Source: Marinobacter sp. MDS2 (GTDB lineage Bacteria > Pseudomonadota > Gammaproteobacteria > Pseudomonadales > Oleiphilaceae). Taken from it: 64,000 bases of DNA. A model generated the notes under the pieces. It was not told the DNA's origin. It saw only the letters and a list, made by a program, of their open reading frames with translations, and searched no databases. The stretch lies in assembly GCF_030718085.1 (NCBI RefSeq), contig NZ_JAVAJF010000002.1:434001-498000 (forward strand). Reading direction: 5' to 3'. Shown here one piece after another: positions 55,201-63,876 of this stretch (the first letter of the stretch is position 1; each line of letters starts with the position of its first letter). Both the position numbers and the translations under genes were made by a program.

Positions 55201-57453
55201 ATGGCGTTAGCTCAGGAACAGGTCGGCCTTTTGGCGATGGGGCTTGATTGCGACCTGAACAAGGTCTCTGTTCACCGTTATCGCGTGATCGTTGAGTCAG
55301 GTCTCAATGAAAACGAATCTCAGGCTCAGCAGAGTCGAAAAGCGGCCAGGCTCACATCAATCAAGAACAACTGGCAACCCGTAACCGATGCGGGTCTCTT
55401 TCTGGTTGTTACCCTGCAACCCCTAGAAATACTCAACATCGAAATCTATGGATTTAAATGCACTCTTGAGCCTGAAGGAGAAGGGGTACTCGAGGCAGCT
55501 AAAGAAGGGGAAAGGGCTGCGATTGAAAGGTTACTGAACCAGGATCTTTATCGCGCCGCCTTGAGTCTGGCAAAGGATCGAAACCCCTCTCATGGGCGAG
55601 CCCTGAAGGCATCTCGGAATAGCTCTGGCTGGGTTGAGCTTGAAGAAACTAATCCATCAGACAGAGTCAGCACAAAGGCTGCTTATCTGGATTTGTTCAA
55701 AACTCTGCGACTGATACCGGAACTTCTACCGTGCGGAAAGGTTATTCTTGGACTTACGCTTCGCCACAAAATATGCGCCCGGGATGGCATTACTGTCGAC
55801 TGGGTGATCAACAAACGTCCGGAATGGCTCACGGCTATCAAGCGTGTACGTCACCGTTACACTGACCATGGTAGACCGCGGGGTGTGGCCCATTTTCATG
55901 GAGTGGCGAATGATAAAACTGTTAATTCAGCGGTGCCTGGTATGCCGCATACCCTTTATAGCTACCATGAAGAAAAGGGCCATATCCCCCCAGGGCAAGC
56001 TCAAAGTGTCCGGGCCAGCCATGTAGTTAAAGTGAGCTACGGGCGCAAGGACAGATTTGATCACCTGGGCGCGCTGCTGGAACCCATGTTTGACTTTGAA
56101 ACCCTCCAGAAGATTGATAGCCCATTGCTCAATAGGATGGCCAGGGATCTAAAGTGGCCGATCATTGATCGACTGCAAGCCAGCGCCGGGATGGTAAAGG
56201 GCCTGAGGTTGCCGGGATTTGGGACAAAGGTTGTGCCGGTTACATCGCTGGAGAATGCTGCGGATAATATCTGTCCGCCATTCAGTTTGACCTTTCACAA
56301 TGGCCGTACCAGCGACACTGAAAAAGCAGTATTAGCCCTAGGCGCTTTCCGCGGCATGACCCGTTCTCAGGTTGTTTGCCTAGCGGTCGGTACCAGCGTT
56401 ACGTCAGATGTATTGAGTAGACACTTCTATAAGTTGCGAGAATCCTGCCAAAGATTGTCAGCCGGTCCATTACCTAAGTGGCTAGGTATGACCACACCTA
56501 AGCCACTGAAGGATGCCCAGGAGTTGGATAAACGACTGGCTGATACCCCGCCTGAGAATACGCTGTTAGTGGTTGCCATTGACAGGTCCGTTGACAAGGC
56601 GACGATCAGAGATGTGGCGTTTCGTCATAAGTTGGCCTGCCAATTCATGCTCACGGATCATAACCCAAAGACATACCAAAACAGCTATTACAACAACCTG
56701 GCGGCCGGAGTGTTCAGTAAAGGAGGTGGTTTGATTTGTGGCCTGGGTGAGATGCCGGGTGAGGTGGATCTGTTCATCGGTCTGGACATGGGTGGAGTAT
56801 CGCAGCGAGCACCGGGCTCAGCTTTTTTGTTTACCTGCAACGGGGCGCAGCTTGGTTGGCAATTGGCCGATTTGCAAAGCGGCGAACGCCTTGAAGACGA
56901 AGCTCTGAAAAGCCTACTGCATAAAAGCATTCAAGAGTATCGCCACCACCATAATGGAGAACCGCCACGCAAGATTACCATTCACCGCGATGGCCGATTT
57001 TTTGAGAGCCTGGAGGTCATAAGGGATATTGAGCAACAGTATGACATCAATATCAATGTGCTTGAGGTGATTAAAAGCGGTGCCCCGATCCTGTTCCGAA
57101 AATATCAGCATTCCGGGCAGAGAAAGTACCGAAATCCCGAAGTGGGGGACGTCTATCGCTATGTCGGTCTCGACGAGCTCATTCTGGCCACCTATAGCGG
57201 TCAGGAGCTAGGCGTCTGGGGCGAAAAAGTCAGTGTGAGGCCACTTCGCTTGCGAAAACGCTACGGTAAACAATCGTTGGATATCATGGCTCAACAGGTT
57301 CTGCTTTTGAGTCGCATTCATGGTGCATCTCTGTATCGCCACCCAAGGTTACCAGTGACCACGCATCATGCGGATCGCTTTGCGACTCTGAGGCAATCGT
57401 GCAGCCTTGACGCACTTTCTCATATGGACAGAGCCTGTCCGGTATATTTGTAG
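55201..57453 (+). CDS. Prokaryotic Argonaute (long, catalytically complete)
   Basis: A 750-residue Argonaute. The PIWI domain (about residues 520-750) has all four catalytic positions: Asp529 (FIGLDMGG), Glu562 (SGERLEDE), Asp597 (HRDGRF) and Asp724 (TTHHADRFA), with spacing close to Thermus Ago. The MID domain (about 445-520) keeps Gln481 and Lys507, but the first pocket pair is Lys466/Arg470 instead of the usual Tyr/Arg/His-Lys. The region 245-300 looks PAZ-like, so this is a long pAgo; it ends in a hydrophobic CPVYL like other Agos. Guide-directed nuclease activity is expected. No TIR, Sir2 or other effector gene adjoins it; a BrxR-type regulator is divergent. Confidence 0.95.
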   Translation: MALAQEQVGLLAMGLDCDLNKVSVHRYRVIVESGLNENESQAQQSRKAARLTSIKNNWQPVTDAGLFLVVTLQPLEILNIEIYGFKCTLEPEGEGVLEAAKEGERAAIERLLNQDLYRAALSLAKDRNPSHGRALKASRNSSGWVELEETNPSDRVSTKAAYLDLFKTLRLIPELLPCGKVILGLTLRHKICARDGITVDWVINKRPEWLTAIKRVRHRYTDHGRPRGVAHFHGVANDKTVNSAVPGMPHTLYSYHEEKGHIPPGQAQSVRASHVVKVSYGRKDRFDHLGALLEPMFDFETLQKIDSPLLNRMARDLKWPIIDRLQASAGMVKGLRLPGFGTKVVPVTSLENAADNICPPFSLTFHNGRTSDTEKAVLALGAFRGMTRSQVVCLAVGTSVTSDVLSRHFYKLRESCQRLSAGPLPKWLGMTTPKPLKDAQELDKRLADTPPENTLLVVAIDRSVDKATIRDVAFRHKLACQFMLTDHNPKTYQNSYYNNLAAGVFSKGGGLICGLGEMPGEVDLFIGLDMGGVSQRAPGSAFLFTCNGAQLGWQLADLQSGERLEDEALKSLLHKSIQEYRHHHNGEPPRKITIHRDGRFFESLEVIRDIEQQYDININVLEVIKSGAPILFRKYQHSGQRKYRNPEVGDVYRYVGLDELILATYSGQELGVWGEKVSVRPLRLRKRYGKQSLDIMAQQVLLLSRIHGASLYRHPRLPVTTHHADRFATLRQSCSLDALSHMDRACPVYL

Positions 57454-57567
57454 ATATAGGTCGATCCAAGGTTGGGGCAGCGCAATCCAGCGATACGACA
57501 GTGTGGGTGGCCTAAGCCGTAAAGATTTGACTACACTGCCCCAGACAGGCCAGCCAAGGATGCAGCT

Positions 57568-58236
57568 ATGTGCGGACGGTACAACGTAAGCGACTCTCCG
57601 GAAGTCCAAACGCTGATGGAACAACTGGGGCTGTCTGGCATTGCACCCAGGCCTCAACACAATGTACCACCAGGCGGAATCGGTGAGTTTGTCATAGAAG
57701 CGGCGGATGACCGGTACCTGCTACAAGGGATCTGGTCGCTATTAATTGAGCCGAACCCGAACGGCTATGGTTTCCGGCCCAACCCGAAATTTCACACCTT
57801 CAATGCCCGCAGCGATCGGCTGACCAGCAGTCCGTTATGGAAAAAGGTGTATGCGACCAAGCGTTGCATTATTCCAGTCAGCGCATTTCACGAATGGAAA
57901 GGTAAGCAGGTTTACAACATTCACCCGCAGAATGAGGCCACGGCACTGGCGGGGCTCTGGCAATCCTGGCATTTCGGGGACGAGCAGGTGAATTCCTTCA
58001 CCGTCATCACACTGCCGCCTCACCCGAGGTTCAGCCATATCCACCCGAAAAGCATTCCACTGATGCTCCGGCCAGAAGAGTTTGATTTGTGGCTGGATCC
58101 TGAGTTTCACGAGACGGATGCCTTTCGGGGGCTGATGCGAGCGCATATTTCTGCACCGCTGGTGTGCGAGCCGGTGCGGAGTACTCATGACTTGAAGCCG
58201 GTAGGCGATAAGGAGGTTATCACTGCCGATGGTTAG
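57568..58236 (+). CDS. SRAP domain protein (YedK/HMCES-like)
   Basis: A 222-residue protein with the SRAP catalytic Cys2 (MCGRYNVS), the NARSD segment (Asn79-Arg81), Glu109 in SAFHEW, and His159 in FSHIHPKS. SRAP proteins crosslink covalently to abasic sites in single-stranded DNA and shield them. In this island the gene follows the Argonaute by 114 bases on the same strand and may be transcribed with it; link to SOS or defence is inferred. Confidence 0.94.
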   Translation: MCGRYNVSDSPEVQTLMEQLGLSGIAPRPQHNVPPGGIGEFVIEAADDRYLLQGIWSLLIEPNPNGYGFRPNPKFHTFNARSDRLTSSPLWKKVYATKRCIIPVSAFHEWKGKQVYNIHPQNEATALAGLWQSWHFGDEQVNSFTVITLPPHPRFSHIHPKSIPLMLRPEEFDLWLDPEFHETDAFRGLMRAHISAPLVCEPVRSTHDLKPVGDKEVITADG

Positions 58237-58242
58237 GTGTTT

Positions 58243-58425
58243 TTAGCGAACCCACCAGGAAATAAAAAACACCGGCGCAACCACCAGAATCGGAATCTTT
58301 AACCACACCGGGAAGGCTTCCCATTCCTCCCAACCGACACCGTGGTCATTGAAATAGCTGATGCACAGCATCGACACCACAACCCAGAGCACCGCACCCA
58401 ACGCAGCTAAAATCAGAATCATCAC
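58243..58425 (-). CDS. Small membrane protein
   Basis: A 60-residue protein with helices at about residues 3-22 and 41-57 around an acidic loop (VGWEEWEAFP). It overlaps the next gene upstream by 4 bases, as in a coupled pair. Function unknown. Confidence 0.65.
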   Translation of the reverse strand: MMILILAALGAVLWVVVSMLCISYFNDHGVGWEEWEAFPVWLKIPILVVAPVFFISWWVR

Positions 58426-58847
58426 GCACCTCGCTGGATGTTAAAGACAAACGTCATCGCATTGGCTTTGCTGATGGTTAGCACGTGAATGCTGGCGGCA
58501 TCTTCGTGCATCTCCAGATTGAGCAACTCCAGCACAGAATTCGAATAGCGAAGCTCCTCAAACCATCGAGCATAGAAATGCTGAACGGCTGCGGAAAGAT
58601 CCTCTGACTGGGTGATGAGCTCGCAGCGCAATAGGGCATCGGGGCAATCGGGCTGCTCGCGAATGAATGATTGCTCGCTGAACACAGGGTCGTTGTGGAT
58701 CAGGGCATTAAAGATGTCGTGCTGGAACCCCAGCATGGTGGAGTCGAAATCGTAGGTTTTTGGGGTAAACCCATGTTCTAGCAGGAGGGCGGCAAATTTG
58801 TGTTTGTTCAGGGCAGGGTTCCTTGTGTCGTTGGCAGAGTTGGCCAT
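58422..58847 (-). CDS. Hypothetical protein
   Basis: A 141-residue soluble acidic protein, read here from ATG 58847; ATG 58880 is also in frame and neither has a clear ribosome site. Contains KHKFAALLLEHGFTPKTYDFDS near the N-terminus. I do not recognise a family. Coupled by a 4-base overlap to the small membrane protein. Confidence 0.6.
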   Translation of the reverse strand: MANSANDTRNPALNKHKFAALLLEHGFTPKTYDFDSTMLGFQHDIFNALIHNDPVFSEQSFIREQPDCPDALLRCELITQSEDLSAAVQHFYARWFEELRYSNSVLELLNLEMHEDAASIHVLTISKANAMTFVFNIQRGA

Positions 58848-58941
58848 TGGCTTTACTTGACCAGCACAAGAATCTAGCATGACGTAGCGTCAGAATGTGT
58901 CGCTTAAGCTGTCGACTTCGAGAAAAGACAAAGATCCCGCC

Positions 58942-59949
58942 ATGTCCAGCACTGCCGTTCGCTACCTCACCATGCTCCGGATGGTGCCCCGGTACCCAAG
59001 ATCCATCACCACCACCGAACTGGCGAGCCGCCTGGAAGAGCAGGGCTTTTCGGTAACCATGCGCTCGATCCAGCGGGATCTGGAAAAGCTGAGTGCAGAT
59101 TTCCCTTTGTTGGTTGATGAAAACTCCCGGCCTTACCGCTGGTCGTTTGATCGCAATGCGACCATGGACATCATACCGGCGCTGGATCTGCCGGCAGCAC
59201 TCACGTTTGAGCTGGCGAAGGCCTACCTCTCACCAATGCTGCCCCCAAGGGCGCTGTCCCACTTAAAGCCTCACTTCGATGAAGCCCACCGCACGCTGTT
59301 GCGTGAAAAGAACCCCCTGGGCCAATGGCCAGACCGGGTCAGGGTGATCAATCGGGGGTTAGGAGGTGCGCGCCCGCCTGTTGATGTCGATGTTCTGGAA
59401 GCGGTCACCGAAGCCTTGCTCCGGGAATACCAGTGCAAACTTACGTATCAGGCTCGCAGCTGGCCGGAGCCGGAAGAGATTGTGGTGCATCCATTCGGGC
59501 TTATCTTCCGGGACCCGAACGTGTACCTGATTGGTACCATCGAAGGCAGGGAAGGGGTTCGCCAGCTGGTGTTGCACAGGGCCACGGCCGGTGAGGTAGT
59601 GGAAGAGCTCATCGAGCGCCCGGAAGATTTTGATCTGGATTTGTACATCCACTCCGGCGCCATGGGTATTCTGAAATCCGATGAGCCGGTGTATCTGAAG
59701 TTACGCTGCGACAAACCGGTGCTGAACCACCTGATCGAATCCCCACTGGGATTTGATCAGATCACCACCGAGATTGATGACCAGACCTTCGAAATGGCCG
59801 TCACCGTGGGCGACACCCAGGACTTGCGCTGGTGGCTTACCGCTCAGGCGGTGCATTGCGATATTCTGGAACCGGCTTGGTTGCGGGATGAGATTGAAGA
59901 CACGCTCAAGCAGGGGCTGAAGCGGACGCGGCAGGCCAAGTCTTGTTAG
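58942..59949 (+). CDS. WYL-domain transcriptional regulator (DeoR-like HTH type)
   Basis: A 335-residue protein. Residues 1-60 form a DeoR-like winged helix (TTTELASRLEEQGFSVTMRSIQRDLEKLSADFPL). The WYL domain runs from about 160 to 220 (CKLTYQARS, EIVVHPFGLIFRDPNVYLIG), followed by a WCX domain (about 245-325). It differs in layout from the BrxR-like regulator beside the Argonaute. Start at 58942 is chosen over 58897 by domain fit. Its target is unknown; the divergent unknown gene pair is the nearest candidate. Confidence 0.9.
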   Translation: MSSTAVRYLTMLRMVPRYPRSITTTELASRLEEQGFSVTMRSIQRDLEKLSADFPLLVDENSRPYRWSFDRNATMDIIPALDLPAALTFELAKAYLSPMLPPRALSHLKPHFDEAHRTLLREKNPLGQWPDRVRVINRGLGGARPPVDVDVLEAVTEALLREYQCKLTYQARSWPEPEEIVVHPFGLIFRDPNVYLIGTIEGREGVRQLVLHRATAGEVVEELIERPEDFDLDLYIHSGAMGILKSDEPVYLKLRCDKPVLNHLIESPLGFDQITTEIDDQTFEMAVTVGDTQDLRWWLTAQAVHCDILEPAWLRDEIEDTLKQGLKRTRQAKSC

Positions 59950-60893
59950 CGACTATTCGTGTCGCTTTGAGCATGATTCGCCACCCCAAACGGAATATGT
60001 ACCATCGGAACATTCCCCGCATCCGACTGCAGATGGCTGCGCTGGTCATCAAAGAACATATGGGGCTTCAGCACATTCAAAATGCGGTCTTTCTTCATAC
60101 CGCCCAGGAAAAACACCTCATTGGCATCCACGCCCCAGTGTTCCAGGGTGGTAATCACACGCTCGTGGGCAGGGGCGCTGCGGGCGGTGACGATGGCGGT
60201 GCGCAAGATGCGCTGGTAGTCCGGATCGGCTTTCTGGGCCTCATCTTCCAGTTGCTGCAGCAGTGACAGCTTTCTGAATAGGTTAGCCAGTGGGCCAGGG
60301 CTGTGGGGAATGCGGGCCTTGGAGGTTTCGTGGGCATGGAATGCTTCCAGCTCACCACCTTTGTAAACCCGCTCTGACGCATCATCGGCAATCACCCCAT
60401 CGAAGTCGAAAGCAATACGCAGCTCGAAATCGTCCTCGTCATCCACCACAGGGGACGGCAGCACCGTGCCTGCCGGGTATTTGTAGTCGATGGCTTTTAG
60501 AACATCCTGCTCATTGGACGACAGGAACAGCGACGCATTGAACGCCGGAATATAGGGGTAGGGTGACTTGCCCTCCAGAAACGCCGCCCGGGAGATATCC
60601 AGCCCATGGTACTCAATCGACCGAAACACTCGTTTACCGGTGATTGAGGAGTTGCGGGACAGCAGTACCACTTCCACCGGCGAGGTCTCCGGAAACCGCT
60701 TGTTGATGTTCAGAAACCGCCGAACAAACGGAAACGCCACCCCCTTGTCCAGCGGGACCTCCAGATGCTCTTCCTGGTAATCCCGGTAGGCAATGGCACC
60801 CTGCTCCTGAAACACCCTGTCGGACTCAGACAGGTCAAACAGAGCGCTGGAAGCTACGGCGATAACGAGCTTTTCTTCTATGGGGTGGGGCAT
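59946..60893 (-). CDS. 5'-nucleotidase (PF06189-type, cytosolic NT5C1-like)
   Basis: A 315-residue HAD-fold enzyme from ATG 60893. It shows the nucleophile segment AFDFDGVIADD (about residues 158-168), the TARSAP segment (about 240), and FFDDQRSHL near the end. Enzymes of this family dephosphorylate nucleoside 5'-monophosphates. On a defence-rich island it could deplete nucleotides during infection, but that is inference. Its stop overlaps the stop of the convergent WYL gene. Confidence 0.88.
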   Translation of the reverse strand: MPHPIEEKLVIAVASSALFDLSESDRVFQEQGAIAYRDYQEEHLEVPLDKGVAFPFVRRFLNINKRFPETSPVEVVLLSRNSSITGKRVFRSIEYHGLDISRAAFLEGKSPYPYIPAFNASLFLSSNEQDVLKAIDYKYPAGTVLPSPVVDDEDDFELRIAFDFDGVIADDASERVYKGGELEAFHAHETSKARIPHSPGPLANLFRKLSLLQQLEDEAQKADPDYQRILRTAIVTARSAPAHERVITTLEHWGVDANEVFFLGGMKKDRILNVLKPHMFFDDQRSHLQSDAGNVPMVHIPFGVANHAQSDTNSR

Positions 60894-61100
60894 GGTGGTG
60901 TACTCTGGAACTCGGTGATCAGTGACCAAACACTATCATCTGGCTGCGACACTTTTTGTCGCTTGCAAACCGTACCATGAAAAGTAAGTTGAAATGTTCC
61001 CGGGCGGCAGCCGTCGGTTCGCTCACATGAAAGAGGCTTTGCCTCGGGTTGAGGCCTTCCATGATCGCACCGAAGTAGTTTATGGACTAGGAGAGAATTA

Positions 61101-61679
61101 ATGGATGATCTAGAGCGGGTGCTTGAGCCCGAGTACATAGCGAAGCTTACTGTCGAGAACGCTTCGTACATTAGAAGCTACCCCCATATGCTCGAATATT
61201 TCCACGACATACCCCAGTTGACGGCGAAGGATGTCGTTGTCGGTGCACACATGGTCTACGGATGGATGCCAACCATAGTGCACCTCAATAAGAATGGCGC
61301 AAAGCTGGAAGATGTCATCCCAATTCTGCAATCCGCGAAGGACGGCGACGTTGCCCTCAACACGAACGAGCTTGAAGTGGTGAAGAAGTGTGTCAACAAC
61401 TCTATAGTTGGAGCTTCTAAACTGCTTCACTTTATCAACCCCGAGCAGTATCCGATCTGGGATTCAAAGATCTTTCGATTTGCTTATCCTGCCACCGAGC
61501 CGCACCCGAATCGGGTCAACAATGTAAAAACTTATACCGTTTACCGGGAAAGACTGCTGAAGCTAATGCATCATCCCCGATTCCTGGAGTTGCACTCGCA
61601 CATCAATCAAGAGCTGGGGTATAGCGTCTCCGGGCTCAGAGCGCTCGAACTAGCGATGTTCGTCGGCGGAACTAAGTAA
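61101..61679 (+). CDS. Hypothetical protein
   Basis: A 192-residue soluble protein. The stretch SIVGASKLLHFINPEQYPIWDSKIFRF (about residues 104-130) is reminiscent of conserved segments in uncharacterised helical proteins, but I cannot name the family. GGAG is 9 bases before the ATG. Flanking genes are accessory. Confidence 0.7.
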   Translation: MDDLERVLEPEYIAKLTVENASYIRSYPHMLEYFHDIPQLTAKDVVVGAHMVYGWMPTIVHLNKNGAKLEDVIPILQSAKDGDVALNTNELEVVKKCVNNSIVGASKLLHFINPEQYPIWDSKIFRFAYPATEPHPNRVNNVKTYTVYRERLLKLMHHPRFLELHSHINQELGYSVSGLRALELAMFVGGTK

Positions 61680-61801
61680 ACGCACTACTAAGAACTTGAG
61701 GGAAGTGGAGTGCACTGTCTGGTGCCCCCCCCCTGAGCTGCGCGGGCTCAGGGGAAGAGAGCAGGGGCTGAGGCGGACCCGAAGGACCGGTAACGCATGA
61801 G

Positions 61802-62146
61802 TCATTCCCCCACGGTTTCAACAATCACCGTTTTACCTTTTGCCCGGGCATAATTCAGGGCGGACGCGGTACCCCGGGATTTGCCATCCCAGAAGGCGAT
61901 CACCAAATCAGCTGTATCAACGATGGTACGGTTGCGAATCGGGCCGGCCCCACGGCCGTATTGTTTCCAGTCGGGTTTGATCACGGTAATAGGCAGCTTA
62001 TTTTCTCGGGCCAGTTGCTCCGCCAGAGCATCCGCGCCTTTTGCACCACCAGAAATGATATGTGCAGGTAGCCAGGGTTGAAGCACACGCTCCAGGCGGT
62101 CGTAGTCATTAAAGTGGCGAGAACCAATAACGGCGATCTTGCGCAT
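61802..62146 (-). CDS. SLOG family protein (YpsA/DUF2493-like)
   Basis: A 114-residue protein from ATG 62146, with GGAG 6 bases upstream. The Rossmann-like SLOG fold is plain: MRKIAVIGSRHFNDYDRLE, SGGAKGADALAEQLA and the ribosyl-binding GPIRNRTIVDTADLVIAFWDGKSRGT. SLOG proteins bind or process nucleotide derivatives and recur in defence and mobile-element contexts. Confidence 0.9.
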   Translation of the reverse strand: MRKIAVIGSRHFNDYDRLERVLQPWLPAHIISGGAKGADALAEQLARENKLPITVIKPDWKQYGRGAGPIRNRTIVDTADLVIAFWDGKSRGTASALNYARAKGKTVIVETVGE

Positions 62147-62203
62147 GATGAGCTCCAAAGGCTTGTGTATTGGAGCGAAAGCTTAAGGTGTAGTGGCGAC
62201 AAA

Positions 62204-62548
62204 TTATGTCGCCTTGGCGTTAACTCTCCGCAACGCTTCTTCCCGGGCAACATCCCAGCTGGAATCGTCGGTACGCAATCCGTTAGCTCCCAGCGGTGGT
62301 ACCCCGCGCTCTTTGCGTCGGGCGTTTACCTTCTCGGTGTAGTCCAAACTCATGGGATTAATACCACGGCGACGGTCATTGGCGTCTGCGATGGAATCCA
62401 TCATGGCATCGTATTCTTCCGGGAAGAGTTCGTAGTGAACATCGTGGACCAGCTTGTTGAGCTCATCCAGCTTCCGGCACTCCTCCCCGGATAGACCCTC
62501 GCGTTCTGCGGTGCGCTTCTTGAGCATTTCTTTTTCGGCACGATTCAT
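62204..62548 (-). CDS. Hypothetical charged helical protein
   Basis: A 114-residue protein from ATG 62548 with AGGGAG before it. The first 60 residues are strongly charged and helical (RAEKEMLKKRTAEREGLSGEECRKLDELNK). No domain recognised. It lies 57 bases upstream of the SLOG gene on the same strand, so both may form an operon. Confidence 0.7.
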   Translation of the reverse strand: MNRAEKEMLKKRTAEREGLSGEECRKLDELNKLVHDVHYELFPEEYDAMMDSIADANDRRRGINPMSLDYTEKVNARRKERGVPPLGANGLRTDDSSWDVAREEALRRVNAKAT

Positions 62549-62836
62549 CGTTTTCTCCCTGTTGATTTCAACTCCGATAATTCTAGAGCAGAGAGGCGAC
62601 ATTCAATGTCGCAGCGCCCCGTAAGAATAGCGAGGGGTCAAGGTTCTATGCCTCGACGATCCGAAAGATCACGTGATTGGCGAAAAACACTTTGCAACAT
62701 GTAAACAATAGTTACGTTTGTTGGAATTGGCTCCAACTTCAAGCAGTATTGCTTATACTCGGAATGCAACGCAGCCTAACTTTTCTGAACTTTGCGGGCT
62801 GGCCGCGCAGAGAGATTTACCAAACAAGGACGAAAG

Positions 62837-63760
62837 ATGTACGACCTGATCGGTGATATTCACGGCCACGCCACTGAACTCAAAGCCCTCCTCACCAAGA
62901 TGGATTACCGCGAAACAGACGGCGTGTGGCAGCACCCCGAGCGAAAGGTCATTTTCCTGGGTGACTTTGTAGACCGCGGCCCGGAACAGGTAGAAACCGT
63001 CACCATTGCCCGAAACATGGTCGAGAAGGGCCACGCTCTGGCGGTCATGGGCAACCACGAATTCAACGCAGTAGCCTGGGCTACGGAAGACCCGCAAAAC
63101 CCTGGTGAACATCTTCGCCCCCATATCGAAAAAAACCTGAAGCAGCACAGAGCCTTTCTGGAGCAAGTAGGTGAGGGGAGCGAACTGCACCACAGCATGA
63201 TCAAGTGGTTCAAAACCTTGCCGGTGTACCTGGACTTGCCGGAATTTCGAGTAGTACACGCCTGTTGGCACCCAGAGCATCTTGCGGCCATAGCCAAGCA
63301 CACCGATAAAGAAAACCGGTTACTTCCTGGCACCTGGGAGGAGGCAAGCCGAAAGGGCTCAGAGGCCTATGAGGCGATTGAAACTCTTCTCAAAGGGTTG
63401 GAGATTCCGCTTCCGGGCGACCATCACTTCTTCGACAAAGATAAGAATAAGCGAACCAACATCCGCACTGAATGGTGGCGCGAGGGTGAGCTGACCTATC
63501 GCGATCTTGCCATGGTACCGGAAGAGGTCATCGATAAAATTCCCCATGAACCAGTAGCTTCTCACGTTTTACCCGGTTACGACGGTGAGAAGCCGCTGTT
63601 TGTGGGGCATTACTGGATGAAAGGGGAGCCGGCTCCATTGAATGAGCGCATTGCTTGCCTGGATTACAGCGTTGCCGGTGGGCCCGGCGGAAAATTGTGC
63701 GCATATCGGTTCGATGGAGCACAAAGGTTGAAAGCAAAGTGTTTTACCTGGGTCCAGTAA
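62837..63760 (+). CDS. Metallophosphoesterase (PrpE/ApaH-like)
   Basis: A 307-residue phosphoesterase from ATG 62837, with AGGA 6 bases upstream. The metal motifs are complete: DLIGDIHGH (DxH), LGDFVDRGPEQ (GDxxDRG), VMGNHEFNA (GNHE), VVHACWH and VGHYW. The order is that of calcineurin-like phosphatases acting on dinucleoside polyphosphates or phosphoproteins. Substrate undecided. Nothing ties it to its neighbours. Confidence 0.92.
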   Translation: MYDLIGDIHGHATELKALLTKMDYRETDGVWQHPERKVIFLGDFVDRGPEQVETVTIARNMVEKGHALAVMGNHEFNAVAWATEDPQNPGEHLRPHIEKNLKQHRAFLEQVGEGSELHHSMIKWFKTLPVYLDLPEFRVVHACWHPEHLAAIAKHTDKENRLLPGTWEEASRKGSEAYEAIETLLKGLEIPLPGDHHFFDKDKNKRTNIRTEWWREGELTYRDLAMVPEEVIDKIPHEPVASHVLPGYDGEKPLFVGHYWMKGEPAPLNERIACLDYSVAGGPGGKLCAYRFDGAQRLKAKCFTWVQ

Positions 63761-63876
63761 CAGTAAGGCGTAGGTTATAAAAATTTTTTGCTGATTTAGT
63801 TGGCGAAAGCAGTAGCTATGGTCAATGAAATCGTCCAAAGCAAATGAAGAAGAAATGCTGTAAAAAGGACTTTCAA

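Noticed and set aside
52000..58000. CRISPR array or APAZ/TIR/Sir2 partner for the Argonaute
   Set aside because: No regularly spaced repeats and no such effector gene are visible; the Argonaute has its own complete PIWI site.
61722..61760. GC-rich hairpin (CCCCTGAGC against GGCTCAGGGG) as a terminator
   Set aside because: No T-run follows on either strand and no gene end matches it well; left unassigned.
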